Notes: generated from the sequence alone by a model not told the origin. A stretch of DNA of 64,000 nt from Fabrea salina (GCA_022984795.1 JALIHJ010000002.1:1-64000); one strand, 5' to 3'; shown: positions 8,651-18,084, counted from the first letter of the stretch. Translations and numbers: made by a program.

Positions 8651-11600
8651 ATGGGGATCTGGCAACATTATAAGGCACTTATGTTCAAAAACTGGATCCT
8701 TTGGAAAAGAAGGCTGTTTGGATCCCTATGTGAGGTATTGCTCCCGCTGTTCTTACTGCTGATCACGCTCTTAAGCAGCAGTACGATCTCCTCAGATAAT
8801 AGGGATGCCAGGTCTTACATCAGTTATAATGGAGCTTACGTTAATGTCTATGGTTCAACTGGGCAATTGGCTGAAAACTTTACTAAAGTTGATCCGCTTG
8901 TCTATTGCAGAGAATATCTGAATGGCATTCACGAACTACAGATTGATTTAGCTCCCAAAGACAATCCACTCATTGAAGCTATGAAAGAATGGCTAGAAAA
9001 TCAAATTGGTAACGAAAAAATCACAGTCGCTACCAAGGAAAGTGATGACGACATTGAGGACTATGTAACGGCAAGTGACTACGAAGACGAAGTGAAGCTC
9101 TGCTTTGCTGTAGTTGTTGAAGACTTTCAAGACAACACTAGCTCTGGCGGAGGACTTAAAGTGGACTACAAATTCAGATATAATGCTACCGACCTTATTC
9201 CTGATGAGGGAAGACTAGGGCAATTCTACAACATCTTTTACATTGACGGCTACGAGTCTTACGACGAACTTATTTCTGAACCAAAACCCGAATTCCAGCA
9301 AGAGTTTTTGGGGTCTAGTTTCGTCCACATCCAAAACTTTGTGCACAACTACATTCTTAGAGAAGTACTGGGCCACCAAGACGGCTACATTGCAACAGGA
9401 ATGTCACCCATGTACCATGACGACTACATTATTGACGACTCACTTTACTTCAATACAAGCAATGTTCATTTCTTCTTGATTTCCTTTTTGATTCCAGTGT
9501 GTAGAATGATCAGTTTGATCATGAGAGAAAAGGAATACAAGATCAAAGAAACAATGATGGTTATGGGTCTTTCCAAATCGGCCTACTGGTTGTCTTGGCT
9601 GACTTACTACTTCATAATTTACACTGTGATTGCAATATTTGGAACACTCATAACAGTGCCAGAGGTGTTTAAGTACAGCAGTGTCTTTTACATCTTTTTG
9701 ATGTTTTGGCTGTATGGGTTGTCCTGTTTGGCCTTCAGTGTTTTGATGAGTATGTTTTTCTCGCGCTCAAGAACAGCTTTGATCATGGGAATCATGGTCT
9801 TCTTTCCAAGTTACTTCATAAAGTTTAGTGACATAAGCACGAGCCAGGAAGAGAAAATAGCAGCTTCTTTGCTTCCCAACATAGCCTTTTCCTTAAGCGC
9901 AGGAGTGCTTGCTGAGTTTGAGAAAGGGCAAGTTGGAGTCCAGTCTGACAACTCTTACGACGTAGTAAACAACTACAGCTTTGGAATAGGAATGCTGTTT
10001 TTGTTTTTGAACACTGTGATATTTATTTTACTGGCTTTTTACTTAGAAGAAGTCTGGGGCACTAAAAGAAAGTGGTACTTCCCTTTCCAAAAAAGTTTTT
10101 GGTGCAAAACTGGCCAAGAAGAACACCAAAAGGACATAGTTAAGCATGTGAAGTGGCCTGACAACGTTGAACCTGTAGACCCTTCTGTCGAAAAGCAAAA
10201 AGACTCCAACAAAGCACTGCTAGTTCGCAACTTGACAAAAGCCTTTGGAAACAAACTTGCAGTTGACATGCTGGATCTGGACATTTACGAAGGCCAGATA
10301 TTTGCTTTGCTTGGGCACAACGGAGCAGGAAAAACCACCACTATATCTATGATGACAGGACTGATTCCCCCTACTTCTGGAGAAATGACTGTGGACGGTC
10401 TTTACCTTTCAAACGACCTTTCGAAGCTGAGAAAACGCATTGGAGTGTGTCCTCAACAAAACGTTTTGTACAAAGAACTCACTCCTGAAGAGCACTTGTA
10501 CCTGTTTTGTGTGTTCAAAGGCCTTGACGACAAAAACGTCATTAAAGAAAAAGTTGACGAGAAAATCCAAGAAGTTGACCTTGAAACCAGAAGAGGCACT
10601 AAAGTCCAGTTCCTTTCAGGCGGACAAAAAAGAAAGCTTTCTTTAGCAATAGCTTTGATCGCAGACTCTCCAGTGGTGCTTTTGGACGAACCCACTTCAG
10701 GAATGGACTTAACTGCTAGAAGGCAAATGTGGGACATGCTTAAAAACAACAAAAGCAACAGAATTATCATTTTGACCACTCACTACATGGAAGAAGCAGA
10801 TGTGCTAGCTGACAGAATAGCTATTATGTCTGAGGGCACACTGAGGTGCTGCGGAAGTTCTTTGTTTTTGAAGTCAAGGTACGGAGTGGGTTACTACTTA
10901 ACTATGGTCAAGCAAGACAACGTAAGCAGCCCCCAGCACACAAAAACTCTTGAAAGTTTCATTAAAAGCTACATTCCCAACGCAAGCATTATGAGTGATG
11001 TGCACGCTGAGATTTCTTTCCAATTGCCTTCCTCAGGTTCAGAGTCCTTTAAGGATTTTTTTTCAGACCTAGACAGGAGTTTAGGGAAACTTTCTGTAAG
11101 GAGCTACGGAGTTTCTGTGACAACTTTAGAAGAAGTGTTTTTGCGAGTAGCACGTGGCGACGAAGACATCCGCAAAAAAAACCAAACTCCTAAAGAAGAA
11201 GAAGATATTAATTTAGAAGTAGCGCGTGGTTACGAAGACATCCACAAAAAAAACCAAACTCCTAAAGAAGAAGAAGATATCAAGTTTATCAAGCAAGACT
11301 TTACTCTTGAAAGGGACAGAATAAAGGGAACATTGTTCTTCAACCACTTTGTTTCACTTGTCAAAAAAAGAATATTCATCACTAGAAGAGACGTGCGAAG
11401 TTTGGTTTGTGAAATTCTAGTTCCCATACTTTTAGTGCTTTCGGGGCTGGCACTCATGACGGTGGCTTCTAGGTTTTACGATCAGGACTCAGTAACTCTA
11501 GAGTTGGACAACTATCAAACTCCCCAAACTATTTACTACTCCACTGAAACAGGTGTAGACCCATCTGGTGTAATAGGCCAGTTCAACAGTCAAGAAGCCA

Positions 11601-13852
11601 CTGCTGAAAGTGTTACTTCTTCAAGTGTTACTGACTTTGACCAAAAACTGCTAGGCAAAACTGATGGCGGCGAAAGTAAGTCTAGCTTGGGAGCTTACTA
11701 CTTCTTCAAAGTGGACTCAGCCAACCACGAATACGAAACTGCAATGTTTACAAGCCATAAAGCCTACCAAGCAGTAGGAACCTTCCACAATTTGATAGGA
11801 GAAGCCATCCTCAAGTCAATCAACCCAGAAGTTGAAATAACTGTGAAAAACCACCCCCTTCCCTTCACTGAAGACGTTAAGACCCTTATAGGGGTAGGAG
11901 ACGGGTCCATAGCACCTTTGATCTTTTCCTTAGGATTTGCTTTTATTCCTGCAGGAATCATTTCTTTCACAGTCAAAGAAAGAGAAGTAAACGTGAAGCA
12001 CCAGCACATGATCAGTGGAATGTCTTTGGGAGCTTACTGGTTTTCTAACTTTGCTTGGGACATGCTTAAGCACATGATTCCTGCCATAGTGTGTCCTTTG
12101 CTGATTTTGGCTTTTGGAGTGGAGATACTCACTGATCCCCAAGAGAGCTACACAGCAGTTTGGTTGTTGATGATTCTTTACGGGTTCTGTGTGATTCCTT
12201 TCACTTACTGCACAAGTTTCTTCTTCAAAAACTACTCCACTGCCCAGATACTTACTATTCTGCTGCACTTTGTGACAGGAAGCATATTCCCAACGGCTAT
12301 TTTGATCATGTACTTCTTTGACGAAACTAGAGACGCTGCTAAGGGTTTGACGTGGGTTTTGAGGGTGTTCCCCAACTTCTGCTTTGGAATGGGCATTCTG
12401 AACCTAGGAAACAGGGAGTTGTTTGCAGCCTTAAACGGAGACAGTGTTTACGACCCCTTGTCTTTGGACTCAGCTGGAGCTGACTTGCTGTTTTTGGCAA
12501 TTATGACTCCAGTTTACTTGTTGTTAGTGGTTTTAGGAGAGTTCATTGAAACAAACCCTAAGTTTATGAAGCTTTTCTCGCTTGAGTCAAAAGTAGCCCC
12601 TAAAGAGGTAAAGTGGGACGACGATGTTGAAAGCGAAATGAAAAAGGCTGAGGATGCTGACCCGGAAGAAACCCAAATTAACGTGAAAAACATTAGAAAA
12701 GCTTTTGGAAACGTAGTTGCTGTGGAGAAAGTAAGTTTCAGTGTGCAAAGAGAAGAGTGCTTTGCTTTTCTGGGAGTGAACGGAGCAGGCAAAACAACTA
12801 CTTTCAAAATGCTAACTGGCGAAGTAGCTCCTACTTCAGGGACTGCTTACGTAGGGGGTTATGACGTAGTGAAGGACCTGTCTAAAACTCGCGAACTTAT
12901 AGGTTACTGTCCGCAATTCGACGCAATTAGCGAACTCCTCACAGGAAAAGAACACCTTAACTTGTACGCTGACATCAAAGGAGTTCCTAAAGACCGCAAA
13001 GAACAACTAGTAGAAGACATGCTCCAAGACATGGACTTGTACCAGTACAAAGACTTAAAAGCAGGAGCTTACTCTGGAGGGAACAAGCGCAAACTGTCTG
13101 TTGCAATGGCTTTGATCGGAAACCCCTCTGTGATCTTTTTAGACGAGCCCTCAGCAGGCATGGACCCTGAAGCCCGCAAAAAGATGTGGAAGGTCATTGG
13201 GAACATCAAGAAAAGAAACTCTGCTGTGATTCTAACCACCCATTCAATGGAGGAAGCCGAAGCACTCAGTGACAGAATGGGAATTATGGTTGCAGGAAGG
13301 TTTAGGTGCATTGGAACTGCCATGCACATTAAAAACAAGTTTGGCTACGGTTATGAACTTGAAATCAAAGTAGGAATTCCTCCTAGAGAAGAGGTTGTAG
13401 CTGAGGCTTCCAAGCTGCAGTCCATAGCTACACCAGAAAGCTATATACTTGAAAACCAGTTTCAAGCAGCCATGGAAACCCTTGAAGCCAGAGAGTTGCT
13501 TAGTCAAATAAGTGCACATGGGTTCGGAAGTTCAATTCACTACTCTTTGACCCAAGACAAAAAAGTAGGTGTTGAACAGTTAGCTTCTTGGGTGATTATT
13601 GAAAAAATAGGACAAAGAGTTACGGAGTGGCTAGAAACAGAGTTCCGGGACGTGAGTTTGATTGAGCACTACTTAAGTTTGTACACCTTCAAAATAGGAA
13701 AACAAGCTGACAAGTCAATAGGTTACTTCTTTAGTGCAATTGAAGGAATGAAGAACGAGTTAAGAATTTCTGAGTACTCAGTTTGCCAAACCTCACTGGA
13801 GCAGATCTTCAACAACTTTGCTAAAAGAGGCGAAGATGACTATATTCAATAA
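8651..13852 (+). CDS. ABCA-type full ABC transporter
   Basis: 1733 residues, single exon. Each half has one N-terminal membrane helix, a large extracytoplasmic loop and a cluster of helices, followed by a nucleotide-binding domain. NBD1 has Walker A GHNGAGKTTT (about residue 555), signature LSGGQKRKLS and Walker B VVLLDEPTSGMD. NBD2 has GVNGAGKTTT (about residue 1376), YSGGNKRKLS and VIFLDEPSAGMD. This order and the start (short cytoplasmic helix, KNWILWKRR) are typical of the ABCA lipid-exporter subfamily; the transported lipid cannot be told. The linker after NBD1 contains a 24-residue tandem duplication (11147-11286). The ATG at 8651 is preferred because it matches the usual ABCA N-terminus. 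Confidence 0.95.
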   Translation: MGIWQHYKALMFKNWILWKRRLFGSLCEVLLPLFLLLITLLSSSTISSDNRDARSYISYNGAYVNVYGSTGQLAENFTKVDPLVYCREYLNGIHELQIDLAPKDNPLIEAMKEWLENQIGNEKITVATKESDDDIEDYVTASDYEDEVKLCFAVVVEDFQDNTSSGGGLKVDYKFRYNATDLIPDEGRLGQFYNIFYIDGYESYDELISEPKPEFQQEFLGSSFVHIQNFVHNYILREVLGHQDGYIATGMSPMYHDDYIIDDSLYFNTSNVHFFLISFLIPVCRMISLIMREKEYKIKETMMVMGLSKSAYWLSWLTYYFIIYTVIAIFGTLITVPEVFKYSSVFYIFLMFWLYGLSCLAFSVLMSMFFSRSRTALIMGIMVFFPSYFIKFSDISTSQEEKIAASLLPNIAFSLSAGVLAEFEKGQVGVQSDNSYDVVNNYSFGIGMLFLFLNTVIFILLAFYLEEVWGTKRKWYFPFQKSFWCKTGQEEHQKDIVKHVKWPDNVEPVDPSVEKQKDSNKALLVRNLTKAFGNKLAVDMLDLDIYEGQIFALLGHNGAGKTTTISMMTGLIPPTSGEMTVDGLYLSNDLSKLRKRIGVCPQQNVLYKELTPEEHLYLFCVFKGLDDKNVIKEKVDEKIQEVDLETRRGTKVQFLSGGQKRKLSLAIALIADSPVVLLDEPTSGMDLTARRQMWDMLKNNKSNRIIILTTHYMEEADVLADRIAIMSEGTLRCCGSSLFLKSRYGVGYYLTMVKQDNVSSPQHTKTLESFIKSYIPNASIMSDVHAEISFQLPSSGSESFKDFFSDLDRSLGKLSVRSYGVSVTTLEEVFLRVARGDEDIRKKNQTPKEEEDINLEVARGYEDIHKKNQTPKEEEDIKFIKQDFTLERDRIKGTLFFNHFVSLVKKRIFITRRDVRSLVCEILVPILLVLSGLALMTVASRFYDQDSVTLELDNYQTPQTIYYSTETGVDPSGVIGQFNSQEATAESVTSSSVTDFDQKLLGKTDGGESKSSLGAYYFFKVDSANHEYETAMFTSHKAYQAVGTFHNLIGEAILKSINPEVEITVKNHPLPFTEDVKTLIGVGDGSIAPLIFSLGFAFIPAGIISFTVKEREVNVKHQHMISGMSLGAYWFSNFAWDMLKHMIPAIVCPLLILAFGVEILTDPQESYTAVWLLMILYGFCVIPFTYCTSFFFKNYSTAQILTILLHFVTGSIFPTAILIMYFFDETRDAAKGLTWVLRVFPNFCFGMGILNLGNRELFAALNGDSVYDPLSLDSAGADLLFLAIMTPVYLLLVVLGEFIETNPKFMKLFSLESKVAPKEVKWDDDVESEMKKAEDADPEETQINVKNIRKAFGNVVAVEKVSFSVQREECFAFLGVNGAGKTTTFKMLTGEVAPTSGTAYVGGYDVVKDLSKTRELIGYCPQFDAISELLTGKEHLNLYADIKGVPKDRKEQLVEDMLQDMDLYQYKDLKAGAYSGGNKRKLSVAMALIGNPSVIFLDEPSAGMDPEARKKMWKVIGNIKKRNSAVILTTHSMEEAEALSDRMGIMVAGRFRCIGTAMHIKNKFGYGYELEIKVGIPPREEVVAEASKLQSIATPESYILENQFQAAMETLEARELLSQISAHGFGSSIHYSLTQDKKVGVEQLASWVIIEKIGQRVTEWLETEFRDVSLIEHYLSLYTFKIGKQADKSIGYFFSAIEGMKNELRISEYSVCQTSLEQIFNNFAKRGEDDYIQ
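11147..11286 (+). repeat. 72-nt in-frame tandem duplication inside the ABCA gene
   Basis: Copy 1 starts at 11147 and copy 2 at 11219. Each encodes a charged 24-residue unit (VARGDEDIRKKNQTPKEEED and VARGYEDIHKKNQTPKEEED, then a short linker), differing at a few bases. It lies just after NBD1, in the regulatory linker. The low divergence indicates a recent duplication. Confidence 0.9.
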
Positions 13853-13907
13853 CTAAACACTTACCTTAATTAAAGTCTAACAGGGTAGAACCAACCTTGA
13901 ACAGGAA

Positions 13908-14412
13908 AATCACATAGAAAGGCTCGAGGCATTGAAGTAAACTTGGAAGGTTAAGTCTATGCATAATAAGTAGTAACTAGCAATAGAGTATCAGCAATGG
14001 TCAGAATGGGAATAGAGGTGATACCTACCAAAGAGGAGTCTGAACATAAGGCATAGTACTAAAGGACTATGAACAACTAATAGAGCCTAGTGAAGAGCAT
14101 CAAGATGCAAGACGGGAATTGTAAATCGAAGCTAGCAATCACAAATGCAAGCAAAGCAAGGAATGAACGAAGAATAATTCTGAGACTGAGTGACCTTAAT
14201 ATGGCTTATAGCATTGTGCTGCAAAACTTAGACAACGCTAAAGAGTAAACAGAGTGATCCGAGAAGACTGAATAATTTACTTTTATGTATTTGGTTAAAC
14301 AATTCATTAAAGTAATCATTCTTAAGTTAGGGTGCTAGTCAGGAACAAGAATGATTTTGATGGACTTTGCAATGCTTAAACCTTTGCCTGTGTATGCTTC
14401 AAAGTAATTACT
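13908..14412. repeat. Dispersed non-coding repeat, copy 2
   Basis: Matches 4013-4385 in the same orientation through ordered blocks: AGTAAACTTGGAAGGTTA near 13930, GCAAGCAAAGCAAGGAATGA near 14150, AAAACTTAGACAAC near 14223, TGATCCGAG near 14252 and GATTTTGATGGACTTTGCAA near 14352. It is about 100 bp longer than copy 1 because of insertions between blocks. There is no reading frame and no terminal repeats that I can see. Confidence 0.7.
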
Positions 14413-14483
14413 AGTTTGTGTTCAAAGAATTGCCTAGTTATTATTTTATGGGTAATGGGAATACCGTTTCTGGAGCATTACTC

Positions 14484-14510
14484 TAGTGGTTAGCACGCCT
14501 AGAAATCAAG
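14484..14510 (+). other. tRNA 5'-half-like segment
   Basis: ACTCTAGTGGTTAGCACGCC resembles the D-arm/A-box part of a tRNA. No B box (GGTTCGAATC type) follows within 80 bases, and no cloverleaf can be drawn. Probably a relic or chance match; it could be the head of a tRNA-derived short repeat. Confidence 0.3.
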
Positions 14511-14524
14511 TTGATTATTGACTG

Positions 14525-14720
14525 TTTAGGAACTCAGAGTCACTATGTTCTTTAAGTAAATTCTTAGACACACATAGGGGATCAATTATTCTAATATATT
14601 CATCTGAGTTCATTAACTCTTTTCCAGGTACTCTTAGATCTATTTCATTACAGAATTATGAACAGTCTAGCATCATATTTATGAAAAACCCTAGCTATTC
14701 ATCCAGATGGCTTCTCCTTA
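14525..14720 (-). pseudogene. Probable relic of the subtelomeric ATPase gene 3' end
   Basis: AGGAACTCAGAGTCACTATG near 14528 aligns with AAGAACTCCGAGTCAGCATG near 2438, and the match continues at roughly 70 percent by eye through an AAGTAAA block. A second resemblance, ATCCAGATGGCTTCTCC near 14701, fits ATCCAGTTGGTGACTTCTTCTCC near 2841. Orientation is the same as in the intact gene, and the frame is not kept open. The alignment is by eye and weakens after the first 50 bases. Confidence 0.4.
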
Positions 14721-15104
14721 AATCACAGTCTTGATCTATTGACTCAGGTGACCTGATTTGTCTGCAAATCGGTTCTTATTAGTCACTAGAGTCGGTTTGG
14801 TTGGTAAGTTCCTGATGAAACTAACACTCTTTGAGTAGTTATCAAGAAGTGAAAGGTTTATTCAAGGTTTCCAAGGATCAGCACAGGTTTTATCTTTGGA
14901 GTTCTTGTAAAGACTTTAAACCAAAGCTTCTTGTATTATATCATATGTCCCAATAACACCAATTCCTGGAGATAGATTGGTCAAAATAATTAATACATTC
15001 AGTCATAAGATACATTTCCAATCAAAAAACCCTCTTCTTGAAGACCTTGATAATAGTTCTTAGATTACTTATCTTTCGAAGTGAATAGTTTCTTGAAGTC
15101 TCTC

Positions 15105-15185
15105 TAGGCTCTAACAGTTCCATCAACACTTCCGCTGGCAATTGACTTAGATTCCATTTATTGAATCTTCGAGAATATTGCTAGG
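15105..15185 (-). pseudogene. WD40 blade relic
   Basis: On the minus strand one frame reads ESKSIASGSVDGTVRA, which fits the core of a WD40 blade (IASGS.DGTVRVWD). Stop codons flank it closely on both sides, so only a fragment remains. It may come from the same family as the truncated WD40 gene at 6167-7430. Confidence 0.5.
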
Positions 15186-15245
15186 CTAGTGTAATAGATA
15201 AGTTCATGGTTTAAGAGTCTTTAAGTAGTAACTTGTTGAAAAAAC

Positions 15246-15326
15246 GACACCTGTGGGATTCGAACCCACGCGGGGAAACCCCAACAGCTTAGCAGGCTAT
15301 CGCCTTAACCACTCGGCCAAAGTGTC
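15246..15326 (-). tRNA. tRNA-Ser(GCT)
   Basis: An 81-nt cloverleaf: acceptor GACACTT/AGGTGTC, D arm GGCCGAGTGGTTAAGGC, anticodon loop CTGCTAA (anticodon GCT), a long class II variable arm (TGGGGTTTCCCC) and T arm GTGGGTTCGAATCCCAC. Both internal promoter boxes are visible. A run of six T follows on the minus strand (15239-15244) as the polymerase III terminator. The gene is identical to the copy at 22993-23073. It decodes AGC/AGT serine codons. No intron and no encoded CCA. Confidence 0.96.
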
Positions 15327-15414
15327 ATCTGACCTTATTCAGAGATAGTGCTACTTATACCTAATCTAGCAGAGAGTTTATAATTGCTCTAGAAAATTGT
15401 TAATAATTTGATTT

Positions 15415-16095
15415 ATGATGGAAGAAAAAGACAGCAACGTTCCTGCACGGGAAAGACTGTTCCGGGACAAGTCGAATTTGAGGAACTCGGAGAACCTTGA
15501 AAAAGTAAGAGAGCACCAACTCTACATAGAATATAAAGTGTTGCGACTTTATATGCCTTCGGGAATTTACATGCTGCCCATGCCCAAAGACATAAGGACA
15601 TGGAAAGGAGGAATATACATAAACAAAGGACTGTACAGGGGCGGAATGTTTAGGTTTGAAATAAGGATTCCAGTGGACTATCCTAATTCAGCCCCGGAGT
15701 TTTGCTTTACGAACTACGTGTTCCACCCGCTTGTGGACAACGAAACGGGCCGCTTGAACACGAAACCTAAGTTTCCGGAGTGGAAGCCCAAAAAGGACTT
15801 TTTGTTTATTTTGCTCAACTACGCCAAAAGCATATTCTTCAAAAAGGAGTTCTGGACAGAGCAGTACGTAGAAAACAGTGTAGCGTTTGACGTGTTCAAA
15901 AACAACTTGGAGCTATTTGAAAAGGAAGTGTACATGTGTGCTGAGAACTCACAGAACAGTTCCCAAGAGCCTGATTACATTGAGTTTCACAGACAACTAA
16001 TTGATAAAGTTAAGAACAGTGCTTGCTCAGAAGAGGACCAGTGTAAGGCTTTAGTTAATTGGTTTAAACAAAATTACCTAAAAAATAATCATTAG
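15415..16095 (+). CDS. AKTIP: AKTIP/FTS-like ubiquitin E2 variant
   Basis: 226 residues. Residues about 40-170 form a UBC fold: YMPSGIYMLPMP, a GMFRFEIRIPVDYP strand, then FHPLVDNETGRLNTKPKFPEW where an active E2 would carry HPN and the catalytic Cys. The Cys is missing, so this is a UEV. The FHPLVD..TG.L....FP.W pattern and the following helix (FLFILLNYAKSIFF) match AKTIP (Fused toes), which in animals forms the FHF complex with Hook and FHIP proteins and links vesicles to dynein. Two ATGs (15415, 15418) are possible starts. The 3' end is convergent with the MFS gene, 20 bp apart. Confidence 0.8.
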   Translation: MMEEKDSNVPARERLFRDKSNLRNSENLEKVREHQLYIEYKVLRLYMPSGIYMLPMPKDIRTWKGGIYINKGLYRGGMFRFEIRIPVDYPNSAPEFCFTNYVFHPLVDNETGRLNTKPKFPEWKPKKDFLFILLNYAKSIFFKKEFWTEQYVENSVAFDVFKNNLELFEKEVYMCAENSQNSSQEPDYIEFHRQLIDKVKNSACSEEDQCKALVNWFKQNYLKNNH

Positions 16096-16115
16096 AAGTG
16101 CTTAGTAATTCAAAA

Positions 16116-17474
16116 TTATAGAACTTCATCTTCTTCCAAGAAGTAAAACGACTTTTTTGTTTCAACCATTTCGTTTTCACCCAGAAGCGTTTCTGGCTTT
16201 TGAGGTTGTTTGGTGCAGGTCTTCAGGGCTTTAAAGCCTCCCCCGAAGAGTCCAAATATAACTGCATAGGTGTAAATGAACCCTCCAAGTAAAGCTTGGG
16301 TATCTTGGAAGCCTATGCGGTCTCTGAAGAAACCTGAAATAGGAGGGCCTATTGTTTTTCCCGAAAAGAACGACAAAGTCATGAGGCCTGAAAGTCTGTC
16401 TGAAATGTGGTCGGACGGAAGATGTGGGAGCTGTGCAACGGCATCCTGGATCATGTCCGGGAGAGGCGGGATGTTTCCAAAAGCTATGCCACTTCCAACC
16501 ATTCCTAGACTGATAATGGTCAAGGGAAGATTGGGGGGGATCGCTAGTAGACTCCAAGGCCCTATCAACACCATTGCTGTTCCCACAATCAACAAAGCAG
16601 TCAGGAGCAGAGCTTTGCGTTCGATTCTTTTGGGGAGTTTGTTGATTACAATTACCGTGACTGGGTAAAACACTGTAGGAACTACAAATGCTAGGGCTAT
16701 TAACTCAGTGGGTACTCCAAACTCGGTTTGAAGGTGACTTGAGAGCACAGGTTCTAAAGCCCCAAGGGAAGAAAAGCACACTATTATCACCAAAGCATTC
16801 ATGATGACAGTCCTTACACTGAAAACGTCCTTCCAAGTCACTCCGGCTTCGGGTTCGACGTAGGGAGTGTCTGCAGGCACCAAGAAAAGTATTATTGGAA
16901 CAGCTACTAAAAACAGGATTGTGTAGGTGTAGAAAATGAACCCAAAGCCCCCAATCATGTAAAGCAGAGCTCCAAGCATAGGGCCTAAGATCATGCTGAT
17001 TCCCAAAGTGGTCTGTTGTATTCCTATGACCATATCTAGTCTGTCTCTGTAGAGAGTAGAGATGATTGCCATAATTGAAGTTCCGCAACCAGCACCGCCG
17101 AAGCCCTGCATGATTCGAGCAGTTAAGCCAACTACAACAAAAGTGTCCCTGAGTAAAACTTACTTGTCGTAGTGAGGCAAAGTTGCAAACACAAAAGCAC
17201 TTATGCTTAACACGAACGAACTGAAGATGACACAGCGGCGTCTGCCTAGTCTCCCAACTACCATTCCGAAGATAGGTGCACAAAAGCAAGCTGTAAAGGG
17301 TTGGGCACTGAATATAGCCCCGACCATTTCACCAGAAACTCCCTTAGATTCAGCTTCGCCTGGAAAGAAAGGCGCGAGTACTGCCTGGACAGAATTGCCT
17401 AACATGCCAAGTGTAAGGATTCCCACGAGTGTCCAGTCCACCATTTTGTCTTTACAATTATGCTTAAGTGCCAT
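16116..17474 (-). CDS. MFS transporter, SLC18/vesicular amine-type
   Basis: Two exons spliced across GTAAGTTTTACTCAG (17149-17163), giving about 447 residues with about 12 predicted membrane helices. The N-terminal half has the MFS loop motif GRLGRRRC between helices 2 and 3. The fourth helix region reads RIMQGFGGAGCGTS, followed by GPMLGALLYMIGGFGFIF, the pattern of the SLC18 (vesicular monoamine/acetylcholine, SLC18B1) and related drug:proton antiporters. The C-terminus is hydrophilic and acidic. A vesicle-membrane organic cation exchanger is the likely role; the substrate is not visible. Its ATG is 13 bp from the ATG of the divergent RRM gene. Confidence 0.85.
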
Positions 17475-17487
17475 TTATAAACATACG

Positions 17488-17811
17488 ATGCTCAGCAGAT
17501 TCATTAGGAGGTTTAGCTCTCAAAGAGTAGGCAAGACAGTGTTTTTGAATGGTTTTGAAAACCTTGAAAAGAGGCTACTGGAAGATGTAATTCCTGGGGA
17601 GCCTAGAATTAGTTTGAAGAGAAACTTTTGTTTCTTAGAGTACGGAACTAGTGAAGAAGCTGGAAAAGCTATTGACGAGTTGAATGGGAAAGAGATTGGC
17701 AATCAAACACTGAGAGCTAGGATGGCAACTAACAAAGCCGAGTCCTCTCCTCGTACTAGACGAACTGATGATGTTTTCCATGTAAGAGGGGACTTTGACT
17801 TTAATTCATAA
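17488..17811 (+). CDS. Small RRM protein, probably mitochondrial
   Basis: 107 residues. The first 15 (MLSRFIRRFSSQR) are basic, hydroxylated and amphipathic, typical of a mitochondrial presequence. A single RNA-recognition motif follows (VFLNGFENL as RNP2-like, RNFCFLEYGTSEEA as RNP1-like, AIDELNGKEIGNQTLRARMA). The short tail is charged. A longer upstream frame exists but lies inside the divergent MFS gene, so the ATG at 17488 is chosen. The stop is only 3 bp from the stop of the convergent Sfi1-like gene. Confidence 0.8.
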   Translation: MLSRFIRRFSSQRVGKTVFLNGFENLEKRLLEDVIPGEPRISLKRNFCFLEYGTSEEAGKAIDELNGKEIGNQTLRARMATNKAESSPRTRRTDDVFHVRGDFDFNS

Positions 17812-17814
17812 CAA

Positions 17815-18084
17815 CTACTTAAGCCTTGAAAAAACTTTTTTGAGTGTAGTTTTCTTGAAGTAGTTGAGGGCTTTGACGTGGATTTGCCAGAGCCTGAAAG
17901 TGTGCTTCTTTAACGGAATTTGTTTGCTTCTGAAAGCAGCGGTGGCTAGTTTTTTGAAGGACTTCTTTACTTGGAGTGTCTGGGCTTTTTGGATTTGTTC
18001 GAGTTTTTTGCGTCTGAGTGGAGTTTACCTTTCTTGGAGTGAAATTCTCCAGTGGTTGAAGACCTGCATAGTGAGTTGGTTCAT
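17815..18084 (-). CDS. Small Sfi1-like (centrin-binding repeat) protein
   Basis: Two exons joined across GTAAACTCCACTCAG (18014-18028), giving 84 residues, very basic. Two segments fit the Sfi1 repeat core, in which a helix carries a hydrophobic face ending in Trp: VFNHWRISLQERRKKL and TFRLWQIHVKALNYF. Sfi1 repeats bind centrin at basal bodies; ciliates have large Sfi1-like families, but a two-repeat protein is small. A longer frame on the same DNA (97 codons from 18109) reads through the intron in another frame and is rejected because it shows no pattern. The splice site fits the window consensus exactly, with A at position 10. Confidence 0.65.

Larger units (their letters stand above)
13853..15245. 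other. Gene-free stretch with repeat and gene relics
   Basis: About 1.4 kb without an intact protein gene, in a region otherwise almost gapless. It holds the second copy of the dispersed repeat (about 13908-14412), a short tRNA-like segment (about 14484-14510), a stretch resembling the 3' end of the 2410-3867 ATPase gene (about 14525-14720) and a WD40 blade relic (about 15105-15185). A TTAGGGTG telomere-like word lies at about 14328. The content mirrors the subtelomeric zone, as if a piece of one was copied to the other. Confidence 0.6.

Noticed and set aside
8541-8762. 73-codon basic frame overlapping the ABCA start
   Set aside because: It lies in another frame over the conserved ABCA N-terminus. 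Its first 36 codons could be an upstream frame, but nothing supports a protein.
17203-17487. Upstream extension of the RRM protein
   Set aside because: It lies inside the divergent MFS transporter's first exon; the ATG at 17488 gives a clean presequence and RRM.
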